NCBI RefSeq assembly: GCF_963422355.1
Contig: NC_085087.1
Span: forward strand, 2,176,521-2,240,520
Source of the DNA: Corticium candelabrum
Taxonomy: Eukaryota > Porifera > Homoscleromorpha > Homosclerophorida > Plakinidae
DNA: 64,000 bases
Direction: 5' to 3'
Position 1 is the first letter of the stretch; each line of letters starts with the position of its first letter. The notes below the pieces were generated by a model. The model saw only the letters and a list, made by a program, of their open reading frames with translations, did no database searches and was not told the origin of the DNA. Both the position numbers and the translations under genes were made by a program. Shown here one piece after another: positions 31,961 through 42,828 of the stretch.

Positions 31961-34629
31961 ATGTACGGTCATAAGCGTCCTCCTAAGCAGAGGGCTGCTG
32001 ATCAGAGGAGCTTGGCAGAAATGTTTCAGCCAGCGAAGAGAGTATCCCAGGAGTGTAGAGATGCGGCCACTAGTACAAGTGTTAACTGTATCTCGGACGA
32101 CAGTCAAAGTGGGGTTGCTGCTGGTGAGGACGATGACAGTGTGCAGACAGTAAGTGACGGAGTTGGTAATATGAAGTCTGGAGGTGGTAGTCAGGACGTG
32201 GTTGCGACAACTGCAGAGGTTGTTAGTGATAGTGACCATGGATCATTCTTGGAGGCTGTAGCTACAGCCATGGAAGGGAAAGCACTCAGTGATGAGGACA
32301 AGGTGAAAGTGATTGCTAGGAGAAAACCAAGCGAGCAGACAATATTGCCTTTTAGGATGTATGTTGATAAGCGCAGGAAGAGTGGCTACTCAGAGAGATT
32401 TGTCCAGAAAAAGTGGTTTGACCAATTTGATTGGCTAGGATACTATGGCAAACGCAAGGAAGAAGGCCTCTTTTGTTTGCCCTGCGTATTATTTCCTACC
32501 GTTTATCGAGAGGGATCATGCCGTGGTGATAATTTTGTTGTCCGTCTTCACAGGGATTGGAAGAATCTTATTGCTGATGCTGCTGAGCATGAATCTACCC
32601 AGTACCACAGAAATGCTGCTGCCAAGTTGCTGGCATTTCTTAGTACTGACAAGCACCCTTCTGAGAGGATAGACCTGATGCAGTCTCAAGCAGCTACAGA
32701 AAGGGTATCTGCCAATCGTTGTATACTGTTGTCTGTTCTGAGGTGTTTAGAACTAGCTGCACGTGAAGGTGTAGCGCTGCGCGGTCACCGTGATGACCTT
32801 ACATATGATCATTCACCTCAAGGTAACTTCATGGCGTTTGTGAAGTTTGCTATCGATTCTGGCGATATTGTCCTGAAGGAGCACCTTGAGTGTTGTTCTC
32901 GTAATGCCACCTACATGTCGAAAACTACCCAGAATGACCTCATGAAATTGATGGCAGATGACATAATTCAGCAAATAGTGGATAATGTAAAAAGTAGTCC
33001 CTTTTTTGCTGTGCTGGCAGATGAAGTAAGATATGTAAGTGGGTGGGAGCAGTTGGCAGTGTCTCTTAGATACATGAAGGACAACAAGGCAGAAGAGAAG
33101 TTGATTAAGTTCATTGCTTGCAGCTTTGGGACAGGTAGTAGCATCTGTGCTGAGATACGGAATGCCTTGAGGCAGCTTGGTCTTGATGAAACACGTTGTC
33201 GAGCCCAGGCCTATGATGGTGCTGGTGCTATGTCTGGCCACCTTAACGGTTGCCAGAAGAATTTTCGAGACCATGTACCCCGGGCACAGTACTATCACTG
33301 CTGTAGTCACCAACTGAACTTGGCGTTGACAAAGTCTTGTAATGTGTCTGAAGTTCACTGCATGCTTTCCGACTTGAAGGCTGTTGGGCTCTTCTTCAAG
33401 TACTCCCAAAACGGCAACGTACATTAGAGCAGAGTGTTGAACAAGAAAACACCAAGCGGACATCTGCCGGTGAAAAGCCAATCAGAGCTCAGAAGCTAAA
33501 GCTACTGTGTGAAACTCGCTGGGTAGAACGGCATACTGCCTTAAAAGACTTCAGAGATATGTACTTTGCCTTAGTCCACTGCCTCCAAGTTATTTCAGGC
33601 CAGATCATTGCCACTCCAACTGCTGCCTCTAAGTACGATGCGAAGTCTGTCACTGAGGCAAATGGCCTCCTCCGCTCGATAACGTCAGATTCATTCATCG
33701 TAGCTCTGCACTGCTGCACATATCTGTTCGGTTACACAAAGTGTCTGAGTGTTCTACTGCAAGGATCGCAATTGGATGTGCTGGAGGCATATGGTGAAAT
33801 CAACCAAGTTCTAGGTCTGTTAGAAGAGATCAGAAGTAACAGTGAGAGAGAATTCTCTTCAATTTTCGCCTCTGCATCAGCAGTTACATCCCGTGTCTTA
33901 GACCAAGACCAAGACCATCCACAAGTTCCTCGCTTAGCTGCACGACAGACACTACGCAGCAATCATCCTGCATCAACTCCAGAGAGCTACTGGCGGAGAG
34001 CTGTCTTCATTCCATTCATTGACAGCATGATCAGTGAACTTGGCAGTAGATTCACTGACATGAGCCATGCATCAGTGCAAGGACTGCTGCTCCTGCCAAA
34101 ACACTGCCAGAGCCTCACTCCTCACCACCAGGCAGCTATCCTGAAGGCTTATGCTCCAGATTTGCCTGATGACCCAACTTTCGAGGCCGAGATACGCCGA
34201 TGGAAGAGGAAGTGGGAGTATGCAGGTGCTGCTACCTTACCAACCAGTGTTACAGAGACGCTGGGTGCTGTGAATGAAGTGGCATATCCCAATATTGTCT
34301 GCATTCTTCGCCTGTTGTTGATAATACCCGTCACCACAGCCACAGTTGAAAGAGCGAACTCTGCACTAAAGCTGATCAAAACAGACCTGCGGAGCACGAT
34401 GGCACAAGACAGGCTAAATGCGCTAGTGCTCATGTTTGTCCACAAGGACTTGTCTGTCAACCATGAGCGTGTGATAGACTCTTTTTGCGAAGGCATATCC
34501 GAGACGCTTGCTGTTCCTGGATCCAACTGCTACAACAGAAGAAGCACAATCACAGTGACGGTGACATTGTTTTCAGTGATGGTTGTATTGTCGGTCCATC
34601 AGATTTCTTCTTCAGTTCTGAATCAGTGA
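31961..34629 (+). pseudogene. hAT transposase (ZMYM1 / THAP12-like), one frameshift
   Basis: The first frame (31961-33427, 488 codons) has a basic/acidic lead, a TTF-type zinc-finger region (EQTILPFRMYVDKRRKSGYS, GLFCLPCVLF, HESTQYHRNA), a DUF4371-like region and the first catalytic region (SPFFAVLADEVRYVSGWEQL), then CRAQAYDGAGAMSGHLNG and YYHCCSHQLNLALTK. A one-base loss near 33404 (a CCC run) shifts the frame. In the new frame the protein continues without a break through CETRWVERHTALKDFRDMYF and ends with the hAT dimerisation region (PVTTATVERANSALKLIKTD) at TGA 34627-34629. First-Asp context is intact except that the usual Asp-Glu-(S/T) reads DEVRYV. Apart from the shift it is remarkably well kept, so the insertion is young relative to its neighbours. 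Confidence 0.88.
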
Positions 34630-36161
34630 TGTTACTTTTCCACACTCCTCTGTTTTCTGATGTTATATATCAACCTGTTTTGCATGTGTTGAGTAAAGTG
34701 AAATATAGTTATAATATGAAAATATCACAAACTCGACCTCATTTGAACTGATGACTATAAGATATTCCTAGAGGGCCAGCTGCGAAAATGTTGAACATGG
34801 ACACGTGACTAACTGTTGACGTCATTACCGAACCTGACAGACCGCGCCTGTACCTGGTGAGAATCCTGGATCCGCCACTGAAACCCTTGCTTGGATGATG
34901 AACTTGACGCAAGTTTCTTGGATACATCTATTCTGCCAGAAAATTCAGACATAAATTCTTCAGCAGGACCAATTCCTTCTCAAAATGAAACTGAGGTTGA
35001 GAGGGTAGAAATTTATTAACTCACATGTGTAGTATCAGGATGTTTTATAGGTTCCAATCCATTACACACGACCACATCCAGTGCTTCAAGTCATCAACTT
35101 TTGTGCTCATGGCAGCTCCATACCAGCACAAAGGACCATCTTGGAGGATGATTTGGAAGAGACGACTACTTGTGCTCGAGCGGTGTGTGATGCAGACAAC
35201 ATCTTGCAGCTTCTTGGGACAGCATGCAGGCATCCCTTCTGTCAAGAGAAGATATCAGTGAAGCAAACGTATGTTGGTGGCACACTTTGTTTACAATGGC
35301 ATTGCAGAAATCGTCATGAAGGCTCATGGAGTAGCTCTAAGCGTTGCAAGGGAAGAAAGTCATATCCCTTCTTCACCAACGACCTGCTTTTTGCTTCCTC
35401 AATAGTTCTCTCTGGCAACCAGTTTGCAAAGATTGAGCTCATGTGCTGTTTCTTGGGGTTGAAGTTCCAGTCACAATCAACATTCTATCGAATTCAAAGA
35501 CTCTACATTTGTCCCTCAGTTTTTGAACTTTGGTCGGAGACCAGGGAGACAAATCTTGCTGACATTGCAACTGCCCTGTTGTCCTAGCTGGTGATGGGAG
35601 GAACGACTCACCAGGTTTCTCAGCAAAGTACTGTGTCTACTCGTTAATGGATTGTGAGAGCCACAAAGATATTGATGTACAAATTGTTGACAAACGAGAT
35701 GTAGACTGAAAGAGCATGAGGATGGAAAAACTTGGTCTTCAGCGAGGAATGACATCTGTCCGACTCAGGATCAACGTAGTAGAACTTGTCACAGATGCAT
35801 CCGGATACAAGTGTAAAAGCAATGATGGGTATAACCTTTTCAGCTAACTCACAGGTGGTACGACTCTATCTTCTTGTTTTCTACTATACTGTGTAGCACG
35901 AGATGCTGAATATAAAAAGAGATCTTTCATTCCCTACATGTCTGGCATAAAGCCAAGAAGCTAGCAAAAGCGTTGTCTGAGGTTTTTAGGCTTTTGTTAA
36001 AACGAATTTTATTTCAAAATCAGTTCAATAGCTTGTTTCTTTTCCAGGCATCAAAGAAAAAGGAGCTTGCAGAATTAAGACCATGGAAAAGGTCCATAGT
36101 CAACCATTTCTGGTGGTCGCGTGAACAGGCAGACGTCCAGAAATTGAAGGTGCTCTTTTGG

Positions 36162-36163
<2 letters not shown>

Positions 36164-36200
<37 letters not shown>

Positions 36201-36216
36201 TGTGTGTGCGTGGTGT

Positions 36217-36290
<74 letters not shown>
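36164..36290. repeat. (GT)n microsatellite with interruptions
   Basis: Two GT runs split by GAGTGTGTGTGCGTGGTGTGG. They follow the donor of the last exon of the split gene and so lie in its intron or flank. Confidence 0.95.
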
Positions 36291-36292
<2 letters not shown>

Positions 36293-36299
36293 ATCAATA

Positions 36300-36685
36300 T
36301 ATCATGAGAAGTAGTTCCAGATTTGATAGCAGTTCACCAATTTTGGCCTTGCAAACCAAAATTTCGTTCACCTTTTTTACGCATTAAAATAAAACAGAAG
36401 AAGACATCACTTAGCACCAGCAATACCCAAACTCATATCAAGCTAGGGCATGAATCAATGTCAACACCGCTCCAGTGTAGTTGTCTTGTGTTTGCTAGAG
36501 ACGACGAGAATGGCTACAGTCAATTTGTCGACAGGACGTACAACCTGATCTTAACACCTACTGTTAGAGATTCTTAAACATCTTAGCCATACGTTGAGCC
36601 AGAAAGTTTTTACTGAAACTTTGCTCATTATATATCTTTACCATCAACTATTGTTCTCTTCGCGGTGTGGTGTCTCTCTCCTTCA
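36300..36685. other. No gene recognised
   Basis: One short frame (36323-36577) lacks splice signals and domain features. Confidence 0.4.
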
Positions 36686-36691
36686 CATTTG

Positions 36692-38250
36692 TATCCTTTG
36701 ATGTCTGCAGGACGATATTGTAGCATCTATAGGTAATCCAATAAACAGAAATGTCTGTTTTGAGGTTTCTGATATCAAGGTCTTTGCAAAAGCACAAAAG
36801 TTCAGATTATGGGGAATAGAGAGTAGGCTGTTACTGTACGTATAGAATATGACCACGCCTACTCCCAACTATTACGCGGATTTTTTAGTAGTGTGCAGGT
36901 GCAAAGACAGTTTGTGTGAAAGAGTAGCTAGTATGACTGAATACCGTATGCAAGTACACTACAAGCCTAATTGACCATTGCTACTTCTACTTTCCCGCGA
37001 ATGTAGTGCAGCTGCAAGCAATTCACTCAGTTAGTTTAGTGCTAGTCTTTCAGCAGCATAGCAAAGACCAACATGGCGCTTCTGGAGTGGTTAGAAGAGC
37101 CACATAAAGGGCTACAAAACTTGGTCAACAAACGTCACATAACACCTCGGGAATTTGATGTTGGAGAGACGGTGGTGGCCAACTTGGGAAGGAGAAGATT
37201 TACAGCGAAAGTAACAGAACTGCCTACCACCATGAAAGCAGGAAAAAGACAGAATAACAACAAAAACAAGCAACCAAAAAAGACTTTGGAAACATTTCAG
37301 GTGCAAAGATGAGACTGCGCTTATATTTGTTATATTGAGTAAACTGAGAAACACTGGCGGGCTACTGTACATGAAACCATTTTAATGATCTGTTATTTCT
37401 CTAGTTTGTAACCGGAGATGCTCCGCCACAAGACACAGTCTTGGATCATGACTTGGACCATCAGGATGCGTACCAATCAGACTCTGCTCGTACATCTCCG
37501 ACCAAGATCGACGCTGGCAGTGCACATACTTTCGAACATGCATGCGCACCTTTCTGCAACTGTCAAGATTTTAATAAAGACACACAGTCTAAGCTGGCTG
37601 CCATCTTCGAGGGGCAGCAAGATATCCTACAGACGCTCCAGTCCATAGCGTTGAAATTAGAGGAACAATCCATCCAAATGGAAGCGCTGGAATGGAAGCG
37701 CTGGAATGGAAGGTTCTAAACTCTGCAGCTGCCAACAGCGAGAGTCCAACAACAAATTGCTTGCAACTTGCTCGCTCTTCCGTAGATTTCGAATCGACCC
37801 AGCTTCCTCTCGAGGAAGCTGTGGAGAGCCTGTTGCACCAGCCTGAGATTGAATCTGCGGAACTGCAGCTACCTTGCGATGTGCAACCTGCCGCACCGGC
37901 CGGAAATGACGTAAGCCAATTTGTAATTCCGGAGACCCTCACTAGCCAGGAGATGCAAGACAGCAAGCACAGAGCTAATTTTGCCTCTCGGCTTGTTAGG
38001 AGGCTGTTTCCAGCGTCTGTTCTAAAACTTCCAACGTCGCTGGAAAAAGAGGCAAGAGGAGGCTGGACCCTCAAGTTATAGGGGCTGTACAGCAAGTAGT
38101 GTTTACACGTTTCGCCCTGCAAACTGGTGAGGATGGCCCGTCTGCGTGGAGAAATTGCATTAAGGCAATCGATAACTACAGCAGGAACCTCTAATTAAGA
38201 TATACTAAAGTAAATAAATAGGGTCGCTGTATATACGTTCAGTTACTTAT
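36692..38250 (+). mobile_element. BEN-gene block, copy 3
   Basis: Shares with copies 1 and 2 the stretch from TCAGATTATGGGGAATAGAG (36811) through the BEN gene to the TATACGTTCAGTTACTT region at 38244. Its left part instead matches the partial copy at 24405-24540 and lacks the CERFYQRKYV coding stretch. It ends earlier than copies 1 and 2 and is followed within about 160 bp by a hAT gene. Confidence 0.7.
37073..38192 (+). pseudogene. BEN-domain protein gene, copy 3
   Basis: The original start codon is ATA (ATAGCAAAG), so the first Met is at 37073 (MALLEWLEEPHKGLQNLVN). Exon 1 stays open to LETFQ and its CAG|GTGCAA donor. With the acceptor TTCTCTAG before 37406, exon 2 joins in phase 0 (FVTGDAPPQDTVLDHD). 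The coiled coil is present. A 13-bp tandem duplication at 37684-37709 (GGAAGCGCTGGAAT repeated) shifts the frame to a stop at 37717-37719. The next frame carries SVDFESTQLPLEEAVESLL and most of the BEN domain (FVIPETLTSQEMQDSKHRAN, FASRLVRRLFPASVLK). A second indel near 38025 moves the final helices (KRGKRRLDPQVIGAVQQ, WRNCIKAIDNYSRNL) to another frame. It best shows the ancestral exon joining. Confidence 0.65.
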
Positions 38251-38405
38251 GCCATATATATTTAGAAATATATATTATATATATCTTACGTAAGAATTCT
38301 CTTCAAGCTCATGAAACATGAGTTTGCCATACAAAAGCCGTTAAAGATGAAACTCAACTGTGCACTGGACAAAACACCAAGGACGAGCTCACAAGCATCA
38401 CCAGG

Positions 38406-38861
38406 AGAAGCATAATCGGTCGTTTTAAGTGTCTCTACTGGCTATGTAAGGAGGAAATAGCACACACTACAAATTTACATCTCGGCTTGATCTTGGCAAA
38501 TTCTTGGGTGCTGCATGCCTTTCAGTCGTAGAAATTTGTGATAACGCCAAGTACACATCTCGACGGTTTATACAGGAGACACTTCAAGCATGGCACTGAC
38601 AATCGAAAGGCCAATTTACGCAGAAGCCACCGCATCACCGTATTTTGCGCTCATAGTTGATGAATCCACTGATGTTTCGGTAACAAAGGAGCTAATCGTG
38701 TACGCAAAATACTTGAATTCTCAATGTCTTCCAGCTATCTCTTTCTTGGCAATAATCAGTTTCAACAACGGGCAAGCAAATACCATCTACACTGCTCTAA
38801 GGAACTTTGAGGAAGGTGAAAACTTCAACTTCCAGGTAAATGGGTGCACGCAGGTGCATGC

Positions 38862-38945
<84 letters not shown>

Positions 38946-40486
38946 CGCGCGCGCGCGCGCGTGTCTGTGTGAATGTAATTTCGAATATTTCGCTGTCTAT
39001 AGGGCAAGCTGGTTGCGTTGGGCTCAGATGGTGCAAATGTGATGATAGGTCGACACAATGGAGTTGCGTCAAAACTTCGACAGTGCACTCCACATTTGCT
39101 AAGCAATATTAATAAGGTTCCACCGCCAAAGTATTTATTCAAAGGCAATTAGAAGTTTAGTCAAACACTTACGAAGCTATATAGGATTTCAGCAATACAA
39201 CTTAGTGACTTCATTGATAAGGACTTTCATCTCTCGCAGGTCTCTCATCATTGTGTTGCGCACCGACTGGCACTCGCAGCAGATCAGGCTGCCAACAGCG
39301 TACCTTACCTGAACGAGTTTAAATCAGTTGTAGCGCAACTGCTTCGGTTTTACGATCAGTCTGCAGTGCGAACGGCTGGATTGAAAGAAATAGAGGTAAG
39401 TAAGTGCATAGTCTGTTGATTCAAACGTGGTTTGTAGCTGATATCAGCATGAACGCATGCCTTGAGGAGAATGAAATACTAACAGCCTTTGTGTTTGTGA
39501 GCAGAATATTTTGGGAAACGACAACATCAAGTTGACCGAAGCAAAAGATGTACGATGGTTAAGCTATGACGCTGCTGTGAGAGCACTGAGACGAACCTAT
39601 TCGTCAGTAATACGGAACCTGGAGACCAAAGCGCATGACAGGAAAATATGCTCAGGCACTTGAATTGCTGACCTTTTGTCGAAAGTTTGAGTCTGTAGCT
39701 TCCATTCTCCTATCTGACGTCCTCCCCCCTCTTGCTAACCTTTCTAAGGCTTTTCAACTCAAGTCTCTTCCTTTCAGCGACATTAAGATTCTCGTAGACG
39801 GCACTAAGGCAGCAATCACTGCCCTCGTGCAAAGAAAAGGAACGTATCTATCCAAGTTAGATATTAAGATCAAACAACTTGAAGACGTTGGCGTGCAACA
39901 GCCCCCTGAGCGTCAGAAAATAAACCTTGCCACCAAAATTGAAGATCCATATCTTCAGAGTGTGGTGAACAACCTCGACGACAGATTTCCAAATACTACC
40001 TTGATTGCTGAATTTGAAATTTTCTCCGGTACGTCTCTTCTACAAGAATGCAAAACTCCTGGATATGGTAAAGGAGAGGTAGAGCTTTTGGCGAGGCAAT
40101 TTAATCCAGCAGTTGTGAATGCAGATGATTTGCTGTCAGAGTGGAGAATCTGGAAGGCTTCTGTGCAGACTGATGGCGCGGACCTAGATGAAAAAATGCT
40201 CAGCAAGTAGCTCAGATGTTCGCAAAAAAGCGAGGCTCTAAAGGTCCTTTACCCCAATCTGTATTTCTTGGCTTGCGTTGCCTGGGTGCTGCCTATGTCA
40301 ACGGTTGATTGCGAAAGAGGATTTTCTGCCGTAGGAAGGATAAAAACAAAACTCAGAAACAGCCTCGCAGAATACTCACTGAATCACCTGATGTTCATAT
40401 CAGTAGAAGGGCCACCATTTAAAGAATTTGATTTTGAAGCAGCAGTTGCTGATTGGGCAAGATCAAAGAATAGGCGTCTTAATTAA
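38406..40486 (+). pseudogene. ZNF862-like hAT transposase-derived gene with introns
   Basis: Starts within the family's N-terminal half (IIGRFKCLYWLCKEEIAHTT, then a stop). It continues with SPYFALIVDESTDVSVTKEL (first catalytic Asp), an intron 38836-39002, LVALGSDGANVMIGRHNGVA (second catalytic region), an intron 39117-39239 with a weak donor, VSHHCVAHRLALAADQA, an intron 39396-39504, and LTEAKDVRWLSYDAAVRALR. A frameshift near 39630 precedes YAQALELLTFCRKFESVASI. An in-frame TAG lies at 40208. The C-terminal dimerisation region (WVLPMSTVDCERGFSAVGRI) ends at TAA 40484-40486. All three introns are phase 0. Introns in the catalytic core suggest host-like gene structure or an intron-bearing transposon, but the breaks show it is no longer functional. 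Confidence 0.78.
38863..38962. repeat. (GT)n(GC)n run inside an intron
   Basis: About 36 GT units pass into about 12 GC units, wholly within the intron at 38836-39002. Such alternating purine-pyrimidine tracts are able to adopt Z-DNA. Confidence 0.95.
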
Positions 40487-40489
40487 CGT

Positions 40490-41084
40490 AGCTGTGTAGT
40501 CTAAACGTGTAGTGCTGTATCCAACGATGTTGTTGTTCTTCATGTCTGTGGACGTGTCTCCGCTAGTGACCAGCGGACACTATCACCTCTTTCTAGTGAA
40601 GCATTTTCCAACTAGCTCTAAGGTAGTTCGTAATTTTCTTATCTTTATCACCTCCAAATCAGGACGAATTGCTGCTGACCCAGCCAGTCATCGCGAACTC
40701 CGTCTTCAGCTAAAATAATATAACACATGTACGGGTAACAAGCACCGCACCGCACGCCGCTTTTGCCAGTGTCGTGTGTCATTACCTCATTCTGCAAGTA
40801 GTCTCTAGAGTCTTATTTGCCAAGTCATCGTTCGTGGCCGTTGCTTGGGTTACGTACACCGTATGTAAACATCTACATCTCTTATCAGGCTTTGGTTGAC
40901 TAAAGACTCTGTAAGCTGCACTGCTGCCTTGCTGCTGACTCTTTTCGACAACCTGTCGACGCCGGTCGTCATCTTTCTGTTTTCATTGCTTTTGAGCCGT
41001 AGCACGTAAACTCCGATTCCTGCTAGTTAATTAACAGCTTTCACTAGCTAGTAAACTGTTAGCGCTGCACGTCTCCCCGGGGGG
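40490..41084. other. No gene recognised
   Basis: A short frame at 40512-40718 lacks domain features. The rest is unique sequence. Confidence 0.4.
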
Positions 41085-41150
41085 AGTCTAGCATGTGGGA
41101 AAATCTAGCACGTGGGGAAATCTAGCATGTGGGGAATCTAGCACGTAAAC
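41085..41150. repeat. 17-18-bp tandem repeat, four units
   Basis: Units of the form AATCTAGCATGTGGGGA, alternating CATGT and CACGT, are followed by unique sequence. Confidence 0.9.
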
Positions 41151-41940
41151 AAATGAGAGTCAGCTGCGACGTACTGTACTATACATAGTGGTGTGCACAA
41201 TGTGAGAACAGCTAATTGTTTGATTGAGTTTAACTTAAATCAAATTGCAGCTTTGAACCTTCCAACATAGAATGCAAATCTTATGGATTCAATCACACTG
41301 GCTGCAAATAGCGGTCTGATGAAGGTGACAATATGATGACGTCATTAAAATTTGTACATTTAAATTTGAATGCCGGTGTTACATACTCACTTAGGCATGC
41401 ACTTTTCTCTATATTCCGATTGCTAAAAATACGATAATTATAGCCGATCCTTTACAGGAATCTAGAGGACAACTTAGTTAGAATTTTTTAATCTGAGTAT
41501 ATCATGCATATGCATAGCATGCGCTTGCCAGTATTTTGTACAAAAGTGTAGCGGTAAAAAGGCGTACTGTTGCAAACTTTTAAAAATGTTTCTTTCCCTT
41601 TAACAGGCAATGGCATCTGATTCCCGGTAGAAATTGTCCAAAAATGTTGCAACAAATGAGAACAAAATAAGTTTTATGTTTGGTTCACATCAGTAGAAAA
41701 CTGGGTATATAGACAGGTCTATATATACTATCTCTAAGACTGTCAAGCAAGTTTGAGTGACTTCTAGATTAAAATGCATTACGTTAAAAAATTGTGCGGG
41801 GAAGTGGTCATGAGAATTTCCGCCATGCCTTACAAAAATCCTGGGGACAACCCTGGAGAAGGTTGGCGAGTGGTAGGAAGAAGCTAGTAAATTTACAGCA
41901 ACTATAGCGTTTTGTATAGTGCAATTAATGCATAGTAAGT
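41151..41940. other. No gene recognised
   Basis: AT-rich sequence lacking open frames of note. Confidence 0.4.
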
Positions 41941-41977
41941 TAGTTGCGTCAGTAACAGGGATCGATGGTTGTAAGCA

Positions 41978-42828
41978 ATGCCGAGTCTACGACAAGAGAT
42001 TGAATCGTTTGCAAAGCGGGTTGTCTATGCCAAAGCCAGAACCGCCAGGGAGACAGCAGTCGTGCCTGACCCGCCACCACACATGGCATTCACTGGAAAT
42101 CCAGAAACGGGAAAGATCACTATAGCACGAATGATGGCCGGTACGTTTGTAGGTTTTCTTAATTAAACCGTAAATCATAATTGATGTAAGTGTTAAATAA
42201 CAGAGATTCTGCATTTACTTGGGTTAACGAAGTCCAAGCTAACGGAAGTGCAGAGGTAATGCTTAATAGATCAGTACATAAGTCAAACGAAAAAGCAACA
42301 AGATCAGTTATTCAAAAAAGCAAAGATGGCGTTTTGTTTGTCGAAAAAGCCTACATACTAACTCCAGGAGACAGCAAAAAAGATTACGGAAAGTGTGCTG
42401 TAGAAGAGCGTATGAGAGAGATGGAGATTCACGATCCTGTCATGATCTTCGCCGGCTATCCTAGAGCTAGAGATGAAACAATTTTTTGATTGTAATGCAG
42501 GTCTTTAGACACGTATACCGTTGGTCCTAAACTTCCCCGACTACTCTACGAAGAGCTAGGAAAGATCTTGCAATCCGTAATAATCCAGAACCAATATCAC
42601 GTCGATGACGACTCTTCAATTGAAGAGACAATCAGCCAGCTACAAGACCAACAGATTGCCGGCATGAACGCAGGCATATGCCAACTAATATTTCAAAAGG
42701 CCAGAGACAGTCTGATAAACAGATTAGACCATCATGACTTTATGTCGGCCGACCTAAACATTTTTTCAAAAAAGGATGTCATAACTGCCGTCAGGTCATT
42801 GCCTACAATTCCTGTTAAACGTCTCTAG
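41978..42828 (+). pseudogene. CbxX/CfxQ-type AAA+ ATPase, decayed
   Basis: From ATG 41978, MPSLRQEIESFAKRVVYAK leads to HMAFTGNPETGKITIARMMA, where the Walker A should read GxPGxGKT: Gly is Glu and Thr is Ile. An intron (GTACGT to AACAG, about 42140-42203) joins in phase to EILHLLGLTKSKLTEVQR. A frameshift then leads to SKDGVLFVEKAYIL, where the Walker B DE pair reads EK. Next are DPVMIFAGYPR, a second frameshift to MKQFFDCNAGL (usual form FLxxNPGL) and LNFPDYSTKS, and another shift into a helical C-terminal lid (NAGICQLIFQKARDSLINRL) to TAG 42826-42828. The family is the CbxX/CfxQ AAA+ group, multiplied in sponges. The introns and position show it is nuclear, not bacterial contamination. Loss of both Walker motifs and several shifts mark a pseudogene. 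Confidence 0.75.

Larger units (their letters stand above)
31597..34880 (+). mobile_element. hAT transposon with matching termini
   Basis: The left end CAGTGGCGGATCCAGG (31597) and the right end CCTGGATCCGCCACTG (to 34880) are perfect complements over 16 bp, and CAGTGGCGG is a classic hAT terminus. Length 3,284 bp. GCGCGCCTGTACCT near the left end and GCGCCTGTACCTGG near the right end are a subterminal repeat. The expected 8-bp target duplication is not clean: flanks read TGAAAAGC and AAACCCTT. The insertion lies within an exon of the surrounding gene. Confidence 0.85.
30413..36149 (+). pseudogene. Multi-exon Kolobok-like transposase gene, split by a hAT insertion
   Basis: Exon 1 (ATG 30413, donor after 30615) encodes a basic GGARQGAGRRHK start and a helical segment (TIKLSQDIYSRLWRLKVQWQ). 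Exon 30702-30784 joins in phase (SCQRHEAPESEDSLPSKR). A Cys-rich stretch follows (WYFSPCNVHMCHRCTK), then short acidic exons. One of these (SDSLPELIDE) is cut by the hAT element and resumes at 34881 as CLDDELDASFLDTS. The core from about 35052 has YVGGTLCLQWHCRNRHEGSW, FASSIVLSGNQFAKIELMCC, a frameshift near 35578, then VVLAGDGRNDSPGFSAKYC and LVTDASGYKC, and finally LHVWHKAKKLAKALSE and an exon 36048-36149 (LRPWKRSIVNHFWWS). I recognise this as a DDE-transposase-like family abundant in sponges and cnidarians; Kolobok is my best guess. Disabled by insertion, frameshifts and a stop near 35709. Confidence 0.5.

Noticed and set aside
31883..32239. Minus-strand frames over the hAT transposase
   Set aside because: They mirror the plus-strand coding region, which has clear family motifs. 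The reverse frames have none.
19648..37073. Regular 8.6-8.8 kb spacing of the three BEN genes as a tandem array
   Set aside because: The intervening sequences are unrelated (Tc1, retroelement and Helitron versus the split transposase gene), so the spacing is probably chance.
41978..42828. Bacterial contamination or recent transfer, because CbxX/CfxQ is a bacterial name
   Set aside because: The reading frame is split by a GT-AG intron and lies among metazoan elements. The family is also known in animals.
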